Source of the DNA: CBIFWW01 sp966186435
GTDB taxonomy: Bacteria > Pseudomonadota > Gammaproteobacteria > Enterobacterales > Enterobacteriaceae
Direction of reading: 5' to 3'
NCBI GenBank assembly: GCA_966186435.1
Contig: CBIFWW010000025.1
Span: forward strand, 1-28,624
DNA length: 28,624 nucleotides
Of the stretch, positions 14,373 through 21,519 are shown in pieces. Both the position numbers and the translations under genes were made by a program. Each line of letters begins with the position of its first letter. Positions within the stretch are counted from its first letter, which is position 1. The notes beneath the pieces were generated by a model. That model saw only the letters and a list, made by a program, of their open reading frames with translations, had not been told where the DNA came from and did not search any database.

Positions 14373-16955
14373 TTAGCCCACTACCAGATTGAGCAATTTC
14401 CCCGGAACGTAAATCACTTTACGCACGGTGACACCCTCAAGATATTTTGCAACCAGGTGCTCCTGGGCTGCACGCTCACGAACCAGCTCTTCGGTTGCAT
14501 CAGCCGGAACGGTGATCTTACCGCGAACCTTACCGTTAACCTGAACCACCACCAGGCGGGAATCTTCCACCATGGCTTTATCATCAGCAACCGGCCAAGG
14601 GGCGTTGTCGATTTCGCCTTCGCCTTCCAGCGCCTGCCACATGCTGAAGCATACGTGTGGTGTGAACGGATACAGCATCCGCACTACCGCCAGCAGCGCT
14701 TCATTCATCAGCGCACGATCCTGCTCACCTTCCTGCGGTGCACGGGACAGCTTGTTCATCAGCTCCATAATCGCCGCAATAGCAGTGTTAAAGGTCTGAC
14801 GGCGGCCAATATCATCGGTCACTTTAGCGATGGTCTTATGCAGATCGCGGCGCAGCACTTTTTGATCTTCGCTCAGTGCCGCAATATTTAGCGTTGGCAC
14901 CGGGCCACGGTCAGCATTTTCGTAAACCAGTTTCCAGACGCGCTTCAGGAAGCGATTGGCCCCTTCGACGCCGGATTCTTGCCATTCCAGCGTCATATCG
15001 GCTGGGGAGGCAAACATCATAAACAGACGCACGGTATCGGCACCGTAGCGCTCAACCATCACTTGCGGGTCGATACCGTTGTTCTTGGATTTCGACATTT
15101 TGCTCATGCCAGCATAGACCAGCTCGTGGCCTGCTGCATCGGCGGCTTTGGTAATACGGCCTTTTTCGTCACGTTCAACGATAGCGTCAGCGGGGGAGAC
15201 CCAATTACGCTCGCCGTTTACGCCGGTGTAGTAGAAGGCATCAGCCAGCACCATACCCTGGCACAGCAGCTGTTTGGCAGGTTCATTAGAGTTAACCATG
15301 CCCGCATCACGCAGTAGCTTGTGGAAGAAACGGAAGTACAACAGGTGCATGATGGCGTGTTCAATACCGCCAATGTAGATATCAACCGGCAGCCAGTAGT
15401 TGGCCGCGTCTTTATCCAGCATCCCTTCCTGGTACTGAGGGCAGGTGTAACGCGCGTAATACCAGGAAGACTCCATAAAGGTGTCGAAGGTATCGGTTTC
15501 ACGCAGGGCAGGTTGGCCATTAACGGTGGTTTTGGCCCACTCAGGATCGGCTTTGATTGGGCTAGTGATACCGTCCATCACCACATCTTCCGGCAGGATA
15601 ACCGGCAGTTGGTCTTCTGGGGTTGGGATCACGGTACCATCTTCCAGGGTCACCATTGGGATTGGCGCACCCCAATAGCGCTGGCGGGAAACCCCCCAGT
15701 CGCGCAGACGGTAGTTAACTTTACGTTCACCCACGCCCTTGGCAGCCAGTTTATCGGCAATGGCGTTGAAGCCTGCGCGGTAATCCAGACCATCGAACTC
15801 ACCTGAGTTAAACAGCACGCCTTTTTCAGTCATGGCCTGAGCGCTCAGGTCTGGGGCAGATCCGTCGGCAGCCAGAATCACTGGCTGGATGTTCAGCCCG
15901 TATTTGGTGGCGAATTCCCAGTCACGCTGGTCGTGGCCAGGTACGGCCATTACGGCACCGGTGCCATATTCCATCAAGACGAAGTTGGCCACCCAAACTG
16001 GCACCGATTCGCCGGTCAGCGGATGAATCGCGTTGATGCCGGTTGCCATGCCTTTTTTCTCCATGGTCGCCATTTCAGCTTCGGCAACCTTGGTATTACG
16101 GCATTCATCGATAAATTGGGTCAGGGCAGGGTTGTTCGCCGCCGCCTGTTGCGCCAGCGGGTGACCGGCAGCCACCGCCAGGTAAGTCACACCCATAAAG
16201 GTGTCCGGACGAGTGGTGTAAACTGTCAGTTTCTGGTCGCTGTTTTGCACGTCAAAGGTGATTTCTACCCCTTCAGAACGGCCAATCCAGTTACGCTGCA
16301 TGGTTTTAACGGTATCTGGCCACTGATCCAGCGTATCCAGATCATTCAGCAGTTCGTCGGCATAGGCAGTGATTTTGATAAACCACTGTGGGATCTCTTT
16401 ACGTTCAACCTTGGTATCACAGCGCCAGCAGCAGCCATCGATAACTTGTTCATTCGCCAGAACGGTCTGGTCATTCGGGCACCAGTTAACGGCAGAGGTT
16501 TTCTTGTACACCATGCCTTTTTTATACAGCTCGGTGAAGAACTTCTGTTCCCAGCGGTAATATTCAGGTTGACAGGTCGCCAGCTCGCGGCTCCAGTCAT
16601 AACCGAAGCCCAGCATTTTGAGCTGGTTTTTCATATAGTTGATATTGTCGTAAGTCCACGGTGCCGGTGCGGTGTTGTTTTTAACCGCTGCGCCTTCAGC
16701 CGGAAGGCCGAAAGCATCCCAGCCAATCGGCTGAAGCACATTTTTACCCAGCATACGCTGGTAGCGGGCAATCACGTCACCAATGGTGTAGTTGCGGACG
16801 TGGCCCATATGTAGTCGGCCAGAAGGATAAGGAAGCATTGACAGGCAGTAATACTTCTCTTTGCTCTCGTCTTCTTTAACTTCAAAAGTGCGCTTCTCAT
16901 CCCAATGCTGTTGAACGTGGGATTCTATCTCTTCCGGGCGATATTGCTCTTGCAT
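14373..16955 (-). CDS. leuS: Leucyl-tRNA synthetase
   Basis: This 860-residue class I aminoacyl-tRNA synthetase charges tRNA-Leu in the cytoplasm. The HIGH-type signature is HMGH (49-52) in PYPSGRLHMGHVRNY and the KMSKS loop is at 619-623. The CP1 editing domain, which hydrolyses mischarged tRNA, has the TTRPDT motif with T252 and the conserved D345, matching E. coli numbering. A zinc-binding cysteine cluster (C159 and the CCWRC at 175-179) lies in the ZN1 region. Length is identical to the E. coli enzyme. It is the first gene of a unit with lptE, holA and nadD and is divergent from ybeL across a 239-base gap. No leader peptide or T-box is evident in that gap. Confidence 0.99.
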   Translation of the reverse strand: MQEQYRPEEIESHVQQHWDEKRTFEVKEDESKEKYYCLSMLPYPSGRLHMGHVRNYTIGDVIARYQRMLGKNVLQPIGWDAFGLPAEGAAVKNNTAPAPWTYDNINYMKNQLKMLGFGYDWSRELATCQPEYYRWEQKFFTELYKKGMVYKKTSAVNWCPNDQTVLANEQVIDGCCWRCDTKVERKEIPQWFIKITAYADELLNDLDTLDQWPDTVKTMQRNWIGRSEGVEITFDVQNSDQKLTVYTTRPDTFMGVTYLAVAAGHPLAQQAAANNPALTQFIDECRNTKVAEAEMATMEKKGMATGINAIHPLTGESVPVWVANFVLMEYGTGAVMAVPGHDQRDWEFATKYGLNIQPVILAADGSAPDLSAQAMTEKGVLFNSGEFDGLDYRAGFNAIADKLAAKGVGERKVNYRLRDWGVSRQRYWGAPIPMVTLEDGTVIPTPEDQLPVILPEDVVMDGITSPIKADPEWAKTTVNGQPALRETDTFDTFMESSWYYARYTCPQYQEGMLDKDAANYWLPVDIYIGGIEHAIMHLLYFRFFHKLLRDAGMVNSNEPAKQLLCQGMVLADAFYYTGVNGERNWVSPADAIVERDEKGRITKAADAAGHELVYAGMSKMSKSKNNGIDPQVMVERYGADTVRLFMMFASPADMTLEWQESGVEGANRFLKRVWKLVYENADRGPVPTLNIAALSEDQKVLRRDLHKTIAKVTDDIGRRQTFNTAIAAIMELMNKLSRAPQEGEQDRALMNEALLAVVRMLYPFTPHVCFSMWQALEGEGEIDNAPWPVADDKAMVEDSRLVVVQVNGKVRGKITVPADATEELVRERAAQEHLVAKYLEGVTVRKVIYVPGKLLNLVVG

Positions 16956-17194
16956 GGCTGCCAGTAGTCCTGTTTTTAAATACAGCTACGAATGTAGCAT
17001 TTACGGTATACATTTAGATCGGCATAGCATAGCCGATATGCACTCGCCAAAACAGTGTTTAGCGCCGCCGGGGGCGGATTTCTCTGGATGAATCGCTTTG
17101 TACGTTTTTTCGAACCCCGTGCGGGTGCTAACAGTGCGCTTGGGGATTAACGTCTATTATTAGAAGAGCTTAGCCAGATACTGGAGGGAAGACG

Positions 17195-17677
17195 ATGAAC
17201 AAGGTGGCGCAATATTACCGCGAACTGGTGGCTACATTAACCGCCCGGCTGAAGGGAGGAGAGCGAGATATCGACAAACTGGTGACTAGCGCCAGACAAA
17301 AAATGCAGCAAACCGGGGAGTTAACCCACACCGAAATTGATGAGATTACTCGGGCGGTACGCCGGGATTTGGAAGAGTTTGCCCGGAGCTATCAGGAGAG
17401 CGAGGATGAACTGGAAGACAGCGTGTTTTTGCGGGTGATTAAAGAAAGCCTGTGGCAGGAGTTGGCAGATATCACCGACAAAACCCAACTGGAATGGCGG
17501 GAGGTGTTCCAGGATCTTAATCACCACGGGGTTTATCACAGCGGTGAAGTTGTGGGATTAGGCAATCTGGTGTGTGAAAACTGCCATCATCACATCGCCA
17601 TCTACACCCCTGAGGTGCTGCCGGTTTGCCCGAAATGCGGCCATAACCAGTTCCAACGTCGTCCCTTCGAGCCTTAA
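17195..17677 (+). CDS. ybeL: DUF1451 zinc-ribbon protein YbeL
   Basis: This 160-residue protein is predicted cytoplasmic. The first 110 residues are charged and mostly alpha-helical, probably coiled coil, and include a very acidic stretch (ESEDELEDS, 68-76). The C terminus is a zinc ribbon with two CxxC pairs, C127/C130 (CENC) and C145/C148 (CPKC). This is the YbeL family. A GGAGG lies just upstream of the ATG. Its molecular function is not known to me. Downstream there is only a weak hairpin (17683-17701) and then the nucleoside hydrolase remnant on the other strand, whereas in E. coli ybeL is followed by several further genes. Confidence 0.92.
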   Translation: MNKVAQYYRELVATLTARLKGGERDIDKLVTSARQKMQQTGELTHTEIDEITRAVRRDLEEFARSYQESEDELEDSVFLRVIKESLWQELADITDKTQLEWREVFQDLNHHGVYHSGEVVGLGNLVCENCHHHIAIYTPEVLPVCPKCGHNQFQRRPFEP

Positions 17678-17682
17678 TAGTC

Positions 17683-17701
17683 AGGGGGCCATTGGCCCTC
17701 T
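17683..17701 (+). terminator. Weak terminator-like hairpin after ybeL
   Basis: AGGGGGCC (17683-17690) can pair with GGCCCTCT (17694-17701), with one G·U and a three-base loop, six bases after the ybeL stop. The downstream TATTCCTG is only weakly U rich. Confidence 0.45.
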
Positions 17702-17710
17702 TATTCCTGC

Positions 17711-17842
17711 TTAATGATAAAACGCTAAGGCTTTAGCCAGCAGTTCGACAAATTCCTGCCTGTCTATATTCACCATCACCTGCACATTCGGTGCCATGCC
17801 GGTTAGCCCAGAGTGATCCTCCACGGTCATCAACCTTCCGGC
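17711..17842 (-). pseudogene. rihA: Remnant of pyrimidine nucleoside hydrolase gene rihA (C-terminal end only)
   Basis: The minus strand encodes about 43 codons in frame up to TAA at 17711-17713. The residues from M at 17828-17830 onward fit the last 39 residues of RihA, with MTV-D near the start, LTG and APN in the middle, then VMVNIDRQEFVELLAKA and a final FYH. More than half of these positions match E. coli RihA as I remember it, with no gap. RihA is a cytosolic ribonucleoside hydrolase of about 310 residues. The catalytic aspartate cluster at the N terminus and the rest of the protein are missing. The position, directly downstream of gltL on the same strand, is where rihA lies in E. coli. 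It is therefore best read as a deletion scar and not as a functional 39-residue gene, although that short frame is open. Confidence 0.75.
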
Positions 17843-17880
17843 CTGGGGCCACGATAACAAGGCGGCAAAAGCGTGAAACA

Positions 17881-17909
17881 GCGCGCAATCTGGCGGCCAG
17901 ACTGCGCGC
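17881..17909. terminator. Terminator hairpin after gltL
   Basis: GCGCGCAATCTGG (17881-17893) and CCAGACTGCGCGC (17897-17909) form a 13-bp stem with a three-base loop, seven bases beyond the gltL stop. Read on the minus strand the single mismatch becomes a G·U pair, so the stem is complete in the gltL direction. The better U tract (TTTTT, 17911-17915) is on the plus strand. Confidence 0.75.
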
Positions 17910-17916
17910 GTTTTTA

Positions 17917-18642
17917 TCAGTGGAGGATCTTGGCGAGGAAATCTTTGGCGCGGTCAGAGGCCGGGTTGGCGAAGAATTGATCTTTATCGGCGTCTTCGAC
18001 AATCTTGCCCTCATCCATGAAGATCACCCGGTTAGCCACTTTACGGGCAAAGCCCATTTCATGGGTCACCACCATCATGGTCATCCCTTCATTGGCGAGT
18101 TCAACCATCACATCCAGTACCTCGTTGATCATTTCTGGGTCGAGGGCGGAGGTAGGTTCATCGAACAGCATTGCCACCGGATCCATGCACAGCGCTCGGG
18201 CAATCGCCACACGCTGCTGCTGGCCACCGGAGAGCTGGGCCGGGTATTTGTCCGCATGGGCGGAAAGGCCAACCCGCTCTAACAGCTTTTTGGCTTTTTC
18301 CCGGGAGGCAGCTTTATCGCGTTTCAGCACCTTGACCTGGGCCAGGGTCAGGTTTTCGATAATCGACAGGTGCGGGAACAGTTCAAAATGCTGGAATACC
18401 ATCCCCACTTTGGCCCGCAGTTGGGCAAGGTTGGTCTTCTTATCATTAACCTGGGTCCCATTCACGCTGATAACCCCTTTCTGAACCGGCTCCAGCCCAT
18501 TCACGGTTTTGATCAGGGTGGATTTACCGGAGCCGGAAGGCCCGCATACCACCACAACCTCACCTTTTTTTACTTCGGTGGAGCAGTCAGTTAGCACCTG
18601 AAATTGACCATACCACTTAGACACATTTTTCAGGGAAATCAT
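17917..18642 (-). CDS. gltL: Glutamate/aspartate ABC transporter ATP-binding protein GltL
   Basis: This 241-residue ATPase of the polar amino acid (PAAT) importer family energises uptake of L-glutamate and L-aspartate. Walker A is GPSGSGKST (34-42), the ABC signature is LSGGQQQR (137-144), and Walker B is VAMLFDE with D161 and E162, followed by PTSALDP. The H-loop histidine is in VVTHEMGFARK. The start ATG overlaps the gltK stop by one base (18642). It is the last gene of gltI-J-K-L and is followed directly by a hairpin terminator and the rihA remnant. Length and motifs are typical. Confidence 0.97.
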   Translation of the reverse strand: MISLKNVSKWYGQFQVLTDCSTEVKKGEVVVVCGPSGSGKSTLIKTVNGLEPVQKGVISVNGTQVNDKKTNLAQLRAKVGMVFQHFELFPHLSIIENLTLAQVKVLKRDKAASREKAKKLLERVGLSAHADKYPAQLSGGQQQRVAIARALCMDPVAMLFDEPTSALDPEMINEVLDVMVELANEGMTMMVVTHEMGFARKVANRVIFMDEGKIVEDADKDQFFANPASDRAKDFLAKILH

Positions 18643-19316
18643 TATACAGTCCTTTTCTTAAGCCAGGTGACCAACAGCGAGGCGCTGAGGCTGATGATAA
18701 AGTACACCGCGCCTGCAAACAGGATCATTTCTACCTGGGTGCCGTCGCGTTCGCCGATATTGGAAGCCGTGCGGAAGAAGTCAGCCAAACTGAGTACGTA
18801 AACCAGGGAGGTATCCTGAAATAACACAATTCCCTGGGTTAGCAGCAGCGGCACCATGGCGCGGAATGCCTGAGGCAAAATAATCAGCTGCATGGATTGC
18901 CAGTGGGTCATCCCCAGCGCCAGCGCCGCGCTGGATTGCCCGCGGGAGATGCTCTGGATCCCGGCACGAATAATCTCTGAGTAGTAGGCTGCTTCAAACA
19001 TCGAGAAAGCCACCATGGCAGAAATCAGGCGGATATCGGTGCTTGGCGATACCCCCAATACTGTTTGCAGGAAGCCAGGCACGATCAGATAGAACCACAG
19101 CAGCACCATCACCAGTGGGATGGATCGGAACACGTTCACATAGGCGCTGGCAAACCAGCTAATAGGTTTGAAGGGGGAGAGGCGCATCACCGCCAGGATC
19201 GTCCCCCAAACAATACCGACCACAATGGCTGTCAGGGTGATCTTCAAGGTAATGATCATCCCTTGCCACAGGAAGGGCAGGGAAGGAACGATGGAACTCC
19301 AGTCAAACTCGTACAT
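18642..19316 (-). CDS. gltK: Glutamate/aspartate ABC transporter permease GltK
   Basis: This 224-residue inner-membrane permease of the HisM/GlnP type has about five transmembrane helices. The cytoplasmic EAA loop that contacts the ATPase is seen in ALALGMTHWQSMQLIILPQA (about residues 136-155). With GltJ it forms the heterodimeric channel for glutamate and aspartate. Its stop codon overlaps the gltL start, and its ATG directly abuts the gltJ stop, so all three are likely translated from one message. The C terminus ends in a basic WLKKR motif, a normal cytoplasmic tail. Confidence 0.97.
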   Translation of the reverse strand: MYEFDWSSIVPSLPFLWQGMIITLKITLTAIVVGIVWGTILAVMRLSPFKPISWFASAYVNVFRSIPLVMVLLWFYLIVPGFLQTVLGVSPSTDIRLISAMVAFSMFEAAYYSEIIRAGIQSISRGQSSAALALGMTHWQSMQLIILPQAFRAMVPLLLTQGIVLFQDTSLVYVLSLADFFRTASNIGERDGTQVEMILFAGAVYFIISLSASLLVTWLKKRTV

Positions 19317-20057
19317 TTATTTGCCCCCCAGGTTGCCAGGCAAACGAACTTTACGTTCCACCAGGTGCATGATCAGCATGATCACGGTGTTAATCAGGAC
19401 ATAGGCCAGAGTGATAGCAGTGAAGGACTCCCAGGCATGGGCGGAGTAATCCAGCAACTTACCGGCCTGTGCCGCCATATCCACCAGGCCAATGGTTGAA
19501 GCAATGGCGGAGTTTTTTACCAGGTTCATCATTTCCGAGGTCATCGGCGGAACGATCACCCGGTAGGCGTTGGGCAGCAGCACGTAGCGGTAGGCTTGCG
19601 GCAAAGTCAGGCCCATCGCCAGGGCGGCATTCTTTTGGCCCCGGGGCAGGGATTGCACCGCCGCGCGCACCTGTTCACACACCCGGGCCGCAGTAAACAG
19701 GCCGAGACAGAGTGCCGAGGAGACAAAGAACTGAATATTCGGATCCAATTCCGATTTAAACCACATGCCAATATCTACCGGCAGGAATTCCGGGATCACC
19801 AGATACCAAGTAAAGAATTGGACGATCAGCGGCACATTACGGAACAGTTCAACGTAAAGGGTGCCAATAGAAGAGAGCCAGCGGTTGGGCACGGTACGCA
19901 AAATACCGAACAGCGAGCCGACGAAAAAGGCGATGATCCATGCCACGATCGATAAAGTGACGGTGACCTGGAACCCGCTCCACAACCAGCCCAGATAGGT
20001 GGTGTTGCCGAACGGGGCGGGCTGTAGAAATATTCCCCAGTTCCAATCTATAGACAT
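19317..20057 (-). CDS. gltJ: Glutamate/aspartate ABC transporter permease GltJ
   Basis: This 246-residue inner-membrane permease is the partner of GltK. It starts MSIDWNWGIF, has several hydrophobic helices, and carries the EAA loop with ALAMGLTLPQAYRYVLLPNA (about 165-184). I place the start at ATG 20055-20057 because a GGAG on the minus strand (20064-20067) sits six bases upstream and the product has the E. coli length. The frame stays open 20 codons further upstream, but that stretch would run through the terminator-like hairpin of the gltI-gltJ spacer. The hairpin probably lowers expression of gltJKL relative to the binding protein gene gltI. Confidence 0.97.
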   Translation of the reverse strand: MSIDWNWGIFLQPAPFGNTTYLGWLWSGFQVTVTLSIVAWIIAFFVGSLFGILRTVPNRWLSSIGTLYVELFRNVPLIVQFFTWYLVIPEFLPVDIGMWFKSELDPNIQFFVSSALCLGLFTAARVCEQVRAAVQSLPRGQKNAALAMGLTLPQAYRYVLLPNAYRVIVPPMTSEMMNLVKNSAIASTIGLVDMAAQAGKLLDYSAHAWESFTAITLAYVLINTVIMLIMHLVERKVRLPGNLGGK

Positions 20058-20068
20058 AACGTACTCCG

Positions 20069-20097
20069 AAAAAGAGGGGGTAGCTGCGCTACCCCCT
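20069..20097 (-). terminator. Intrinsic terminator/attenuator between gltI and gltJ
   Basis: GGGGGTAGC and GCTACCCCC (20076-20084 and 20088-20096) with a three-base loop are followed on the minus strand by TCTTTTT. It ends 12 bases before the gltJ start, so it should end most gltI transcripts and let part through to gltJKL. Confidence 0.8.
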
Positions 20098-20244
20098 GAA
20101 GATTGAGAAAAGGCCAATTCAAGATGCCACGCGTTTGTGGCTGCTTGATTTCACAGCGGATGGGGAACGGCCATCCGCTGTACTGTCTGTCCTGGCCAGT
20201 TATCGTCAATCGTGAGGGCGATGCCCTTTATAAGTTGTTGTTAA
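20069..20244 (-). ncRNA. Candidate SroC small RNA from the gltI-gltJ spacer
   Basis: In E. coli and Salmonella the spacer between gltI and gltJ yields SroC, an Hfq-bound RNA cut from the gltI message that titrates GcvB. Here the 187-base spacer has a matching layout on the minus strand. A small hairpin lies after the gltI stop (20215-20227). It is followed by a perfect 10-bp stem (20154-20163 with 20171-20180). A 9-bp stem (20076-20084 with 20088-20096) then precedes TCTTTTT, which would be the Rho-independent 3' end. I judge by position and structure and have not matched the primary sequence to SroC. The 5' end is not defined. Confidence 0.5.
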
Positions 20245-21153
20245 CTAGTTCAGTGCTTTGTCGTTTGGTGTCTTGAACAGCGTTTTCATGTCATCAGATA
20301 ATTCAAAGTTCATGTTCAGGTTCTTCGGTGGGATGGGGTTTTTAAACCACTTCTCGAACCATTTGGTGGCATCACCAGAGCTTTGAGCCTGAACGATGGT
20401 GTCATCGATAAGCTTTTTGAACGGTGCATCGTCTTTACGCAACATACAGCCGTAGGCTTCTTTCGATTGCGGCGTACCTACGATCTCCCACTGATCTGGC
20501 TTCTTGGCCTTGGCGCGTTCACCGGCCAGCAGGGCGTCATCCATCATAAAGGCCACAGCGCGGCCGCTTTCCAGAGTACGGAAGGAGTCACCATGGTCTT
20601 TGGCGCTGATAATTTTCATGTCCATTTTTTTCTCGTCATTCAGCTTGTGCAGCAGAATTTCAGAGGTGGTACCGGAGGTGACAACCACGGTTTTGCCTTT
20701 AAGATCGGCGAAATCTTTAATGTCCCCGCCTTTCTTAACCAGCAAACGGGTGCCGATAACGAAAATAGTGTCAGAGAACGCGGCCTGCTTCTGGCGTTCC
20801 AGGTTGTTAGTGGTAGAGCCACATTCAAAATCGTAGGTGCCGTTCTGTAACAGCGGGATACGGTTTTGAGAGGTTACCGGCAGCATTTTCACCTGCAGGT
20901 TTGGCTTATTCAGCTTCTTCTTAACGGCTTCGACAATCGCGTTGGAGTAATCCTGAGAGTAACCCACCACCTGTTGCTGATTGTTGTAGTAAGAGAACGG
21001 GACGGAGGATTCACGGTGACCTACGACGATCACCCCATTTTTATTGATTTTATCCAGAGTCGGGCCAAGGTCGGCCGCGCTGTCGGCTGCATGGGCCATG
21101 CTGGCGCCCATCCCCATGGCCACCATTGCATGGGCCAGGTTACGTAATTGCAT
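20245..21153 (-). CDS. gltI: Glutamate/aspartate periplasmic binding protein GltI
   Basis: This 302-residue periplasmic solute-binding protein of family 3 captures L-glutamate and L-aspartate and delivers them to GltJKL. A signal peptide occupies residues 1-22 with cleavage after AHA. The mature part begins ADSAADLGPTLDKI, and family signatures include VVGHRESSVPFSYY, the VGYSQDYSNAIVEAVKK region, and the FECGSTTNN segment. An AGGAG lies five bases before the ATG. The leader contains a CA-rich element (21191-21221) suited to repression by GcvB. The stop is TAG. It is the first gene of the transporter operon. Confidence 0.97.
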   Translation of the reverse strand: MQLRNLAHAMVAMGMGASMAHAADSAADLGPTLDKINKNGVIVVGHRESSVPFSYYNNQQQVVGYSQDYSNAIVEAVKKKLNKPNLQVKMLPVTSQNRIPLLQNGTYDFECGSTTNNLERQKQAAFSDTIFVIGTRLLVKKGGDIKDFADLKGKTVVVTSGTTSEILLHKLNDEKKMDMKIISAKDHGDSFRTLESGRAVAFMMDDALLAGERAKAKKPDQWEIVGTPQSKEAYGCMLRKDDAPFKKLIDDTIVQAQSSGDATKWFEKWFKNPIPPKNLNMNFELSDDMKTLFKTPNDKALN

Positions 21154-21190
21154 ATCAACTCCTTAATCGAGGCACGGATGTGCTGATAAC

Positions 21191-21221
21191 GGTTGTGAAT
21201 GTGGTCGATGTTGTTGTGTTT
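21191..21221 (-). promoter_or_regulatory. Predicted GcvB-binding element in the gltI leader
   Basis: The minus strand is almost free of G and rich in CA repeats. It contains AAACACAACAAC at 21210-21221, about 57-68 bases upstream of the gltI start, and CACAACC at 21191-21197. GcvB R1 is a GU-rich single-stranded region with GUUGUUGUGUUU-like sequence, which is the complement of this segment. gltI is an established GcvB target in Salmonella. Confidence 0.65.
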
Positions 21222-21222
21222 A

Positions 21223-21477
21223 ACGCTGTGCCAATCAAAGGCGGCTTGCTGCCTATTTGTTAACATTTTATATGGTTATATGTAAACAGGTTGTGCTTAT
21301 ATTGTTTATATTTGCGAACCTCGCCGCACCAAATGTAGGCAAAAAAAACGGCTTTGCACCATGTTGGCACCCGTAATATGGGCGTTCTGGCTAATACCTG
21401 GCTGCCGTTCCATTTATTGCGCGGGGTTTCGATATATGTTGCAAACCGTAATTGCAATTGGTGTGCCAGAAATAAAG
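21223..21477 (-). other. AT-rich gap upstream of gltI
   Basis: This is the main part of the only gap longer than 300 bases (21154-21519). It is strongly AT rich around 21255-21312 and has several -10-like minus-strand hexamers (for example TATAAA at 21267-21272), but none with a convincing -35 partner. The gltI promoter should lie here. I see no gene, repeat or mobile element. Confidence 0.5.
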
Positions 21478-21502
21478 AAGGCCGGTTTCAACCGGCCTTT
21501 TT
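21478..21502. terminator. Intrinsic terminator after lnt
   Basis: AAGGCCGGTT (21478-21487) and AACCGGCCTT (21490-21499) form a near-perfect stem just past the lnt stop. On the minus strand CTTCTTTATTT follows, and on the plus strand TTTTT, so it can work both ways. Confidence 0.85.
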
Positions 21503-21519
21503 ACATTGTGGAAGGATAT

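Noticed and set aside
15933..16814. A 293-codon open frame on the plus strand
   Set aside because: It is wholly antisense to leuS, has no ribosome binding site or recognisable domain, and arises from the codon usage of the strongly conserved leuS frame.
17018..17037. Inverted repeat ATCGGC/GCCGAT in the leuS-ybeL gap
   Set aside because: The stem is only six base pairs with an eight-base loop and no U tract. It may be an operator but nothing else supports this.
17733..18014. A 93-codon minus-strand frame crossing the gltL end
   Set aside because: It overlaps gltL out of frame and passes through the terminator hairpin. The RihA-like residues are in a different frame.
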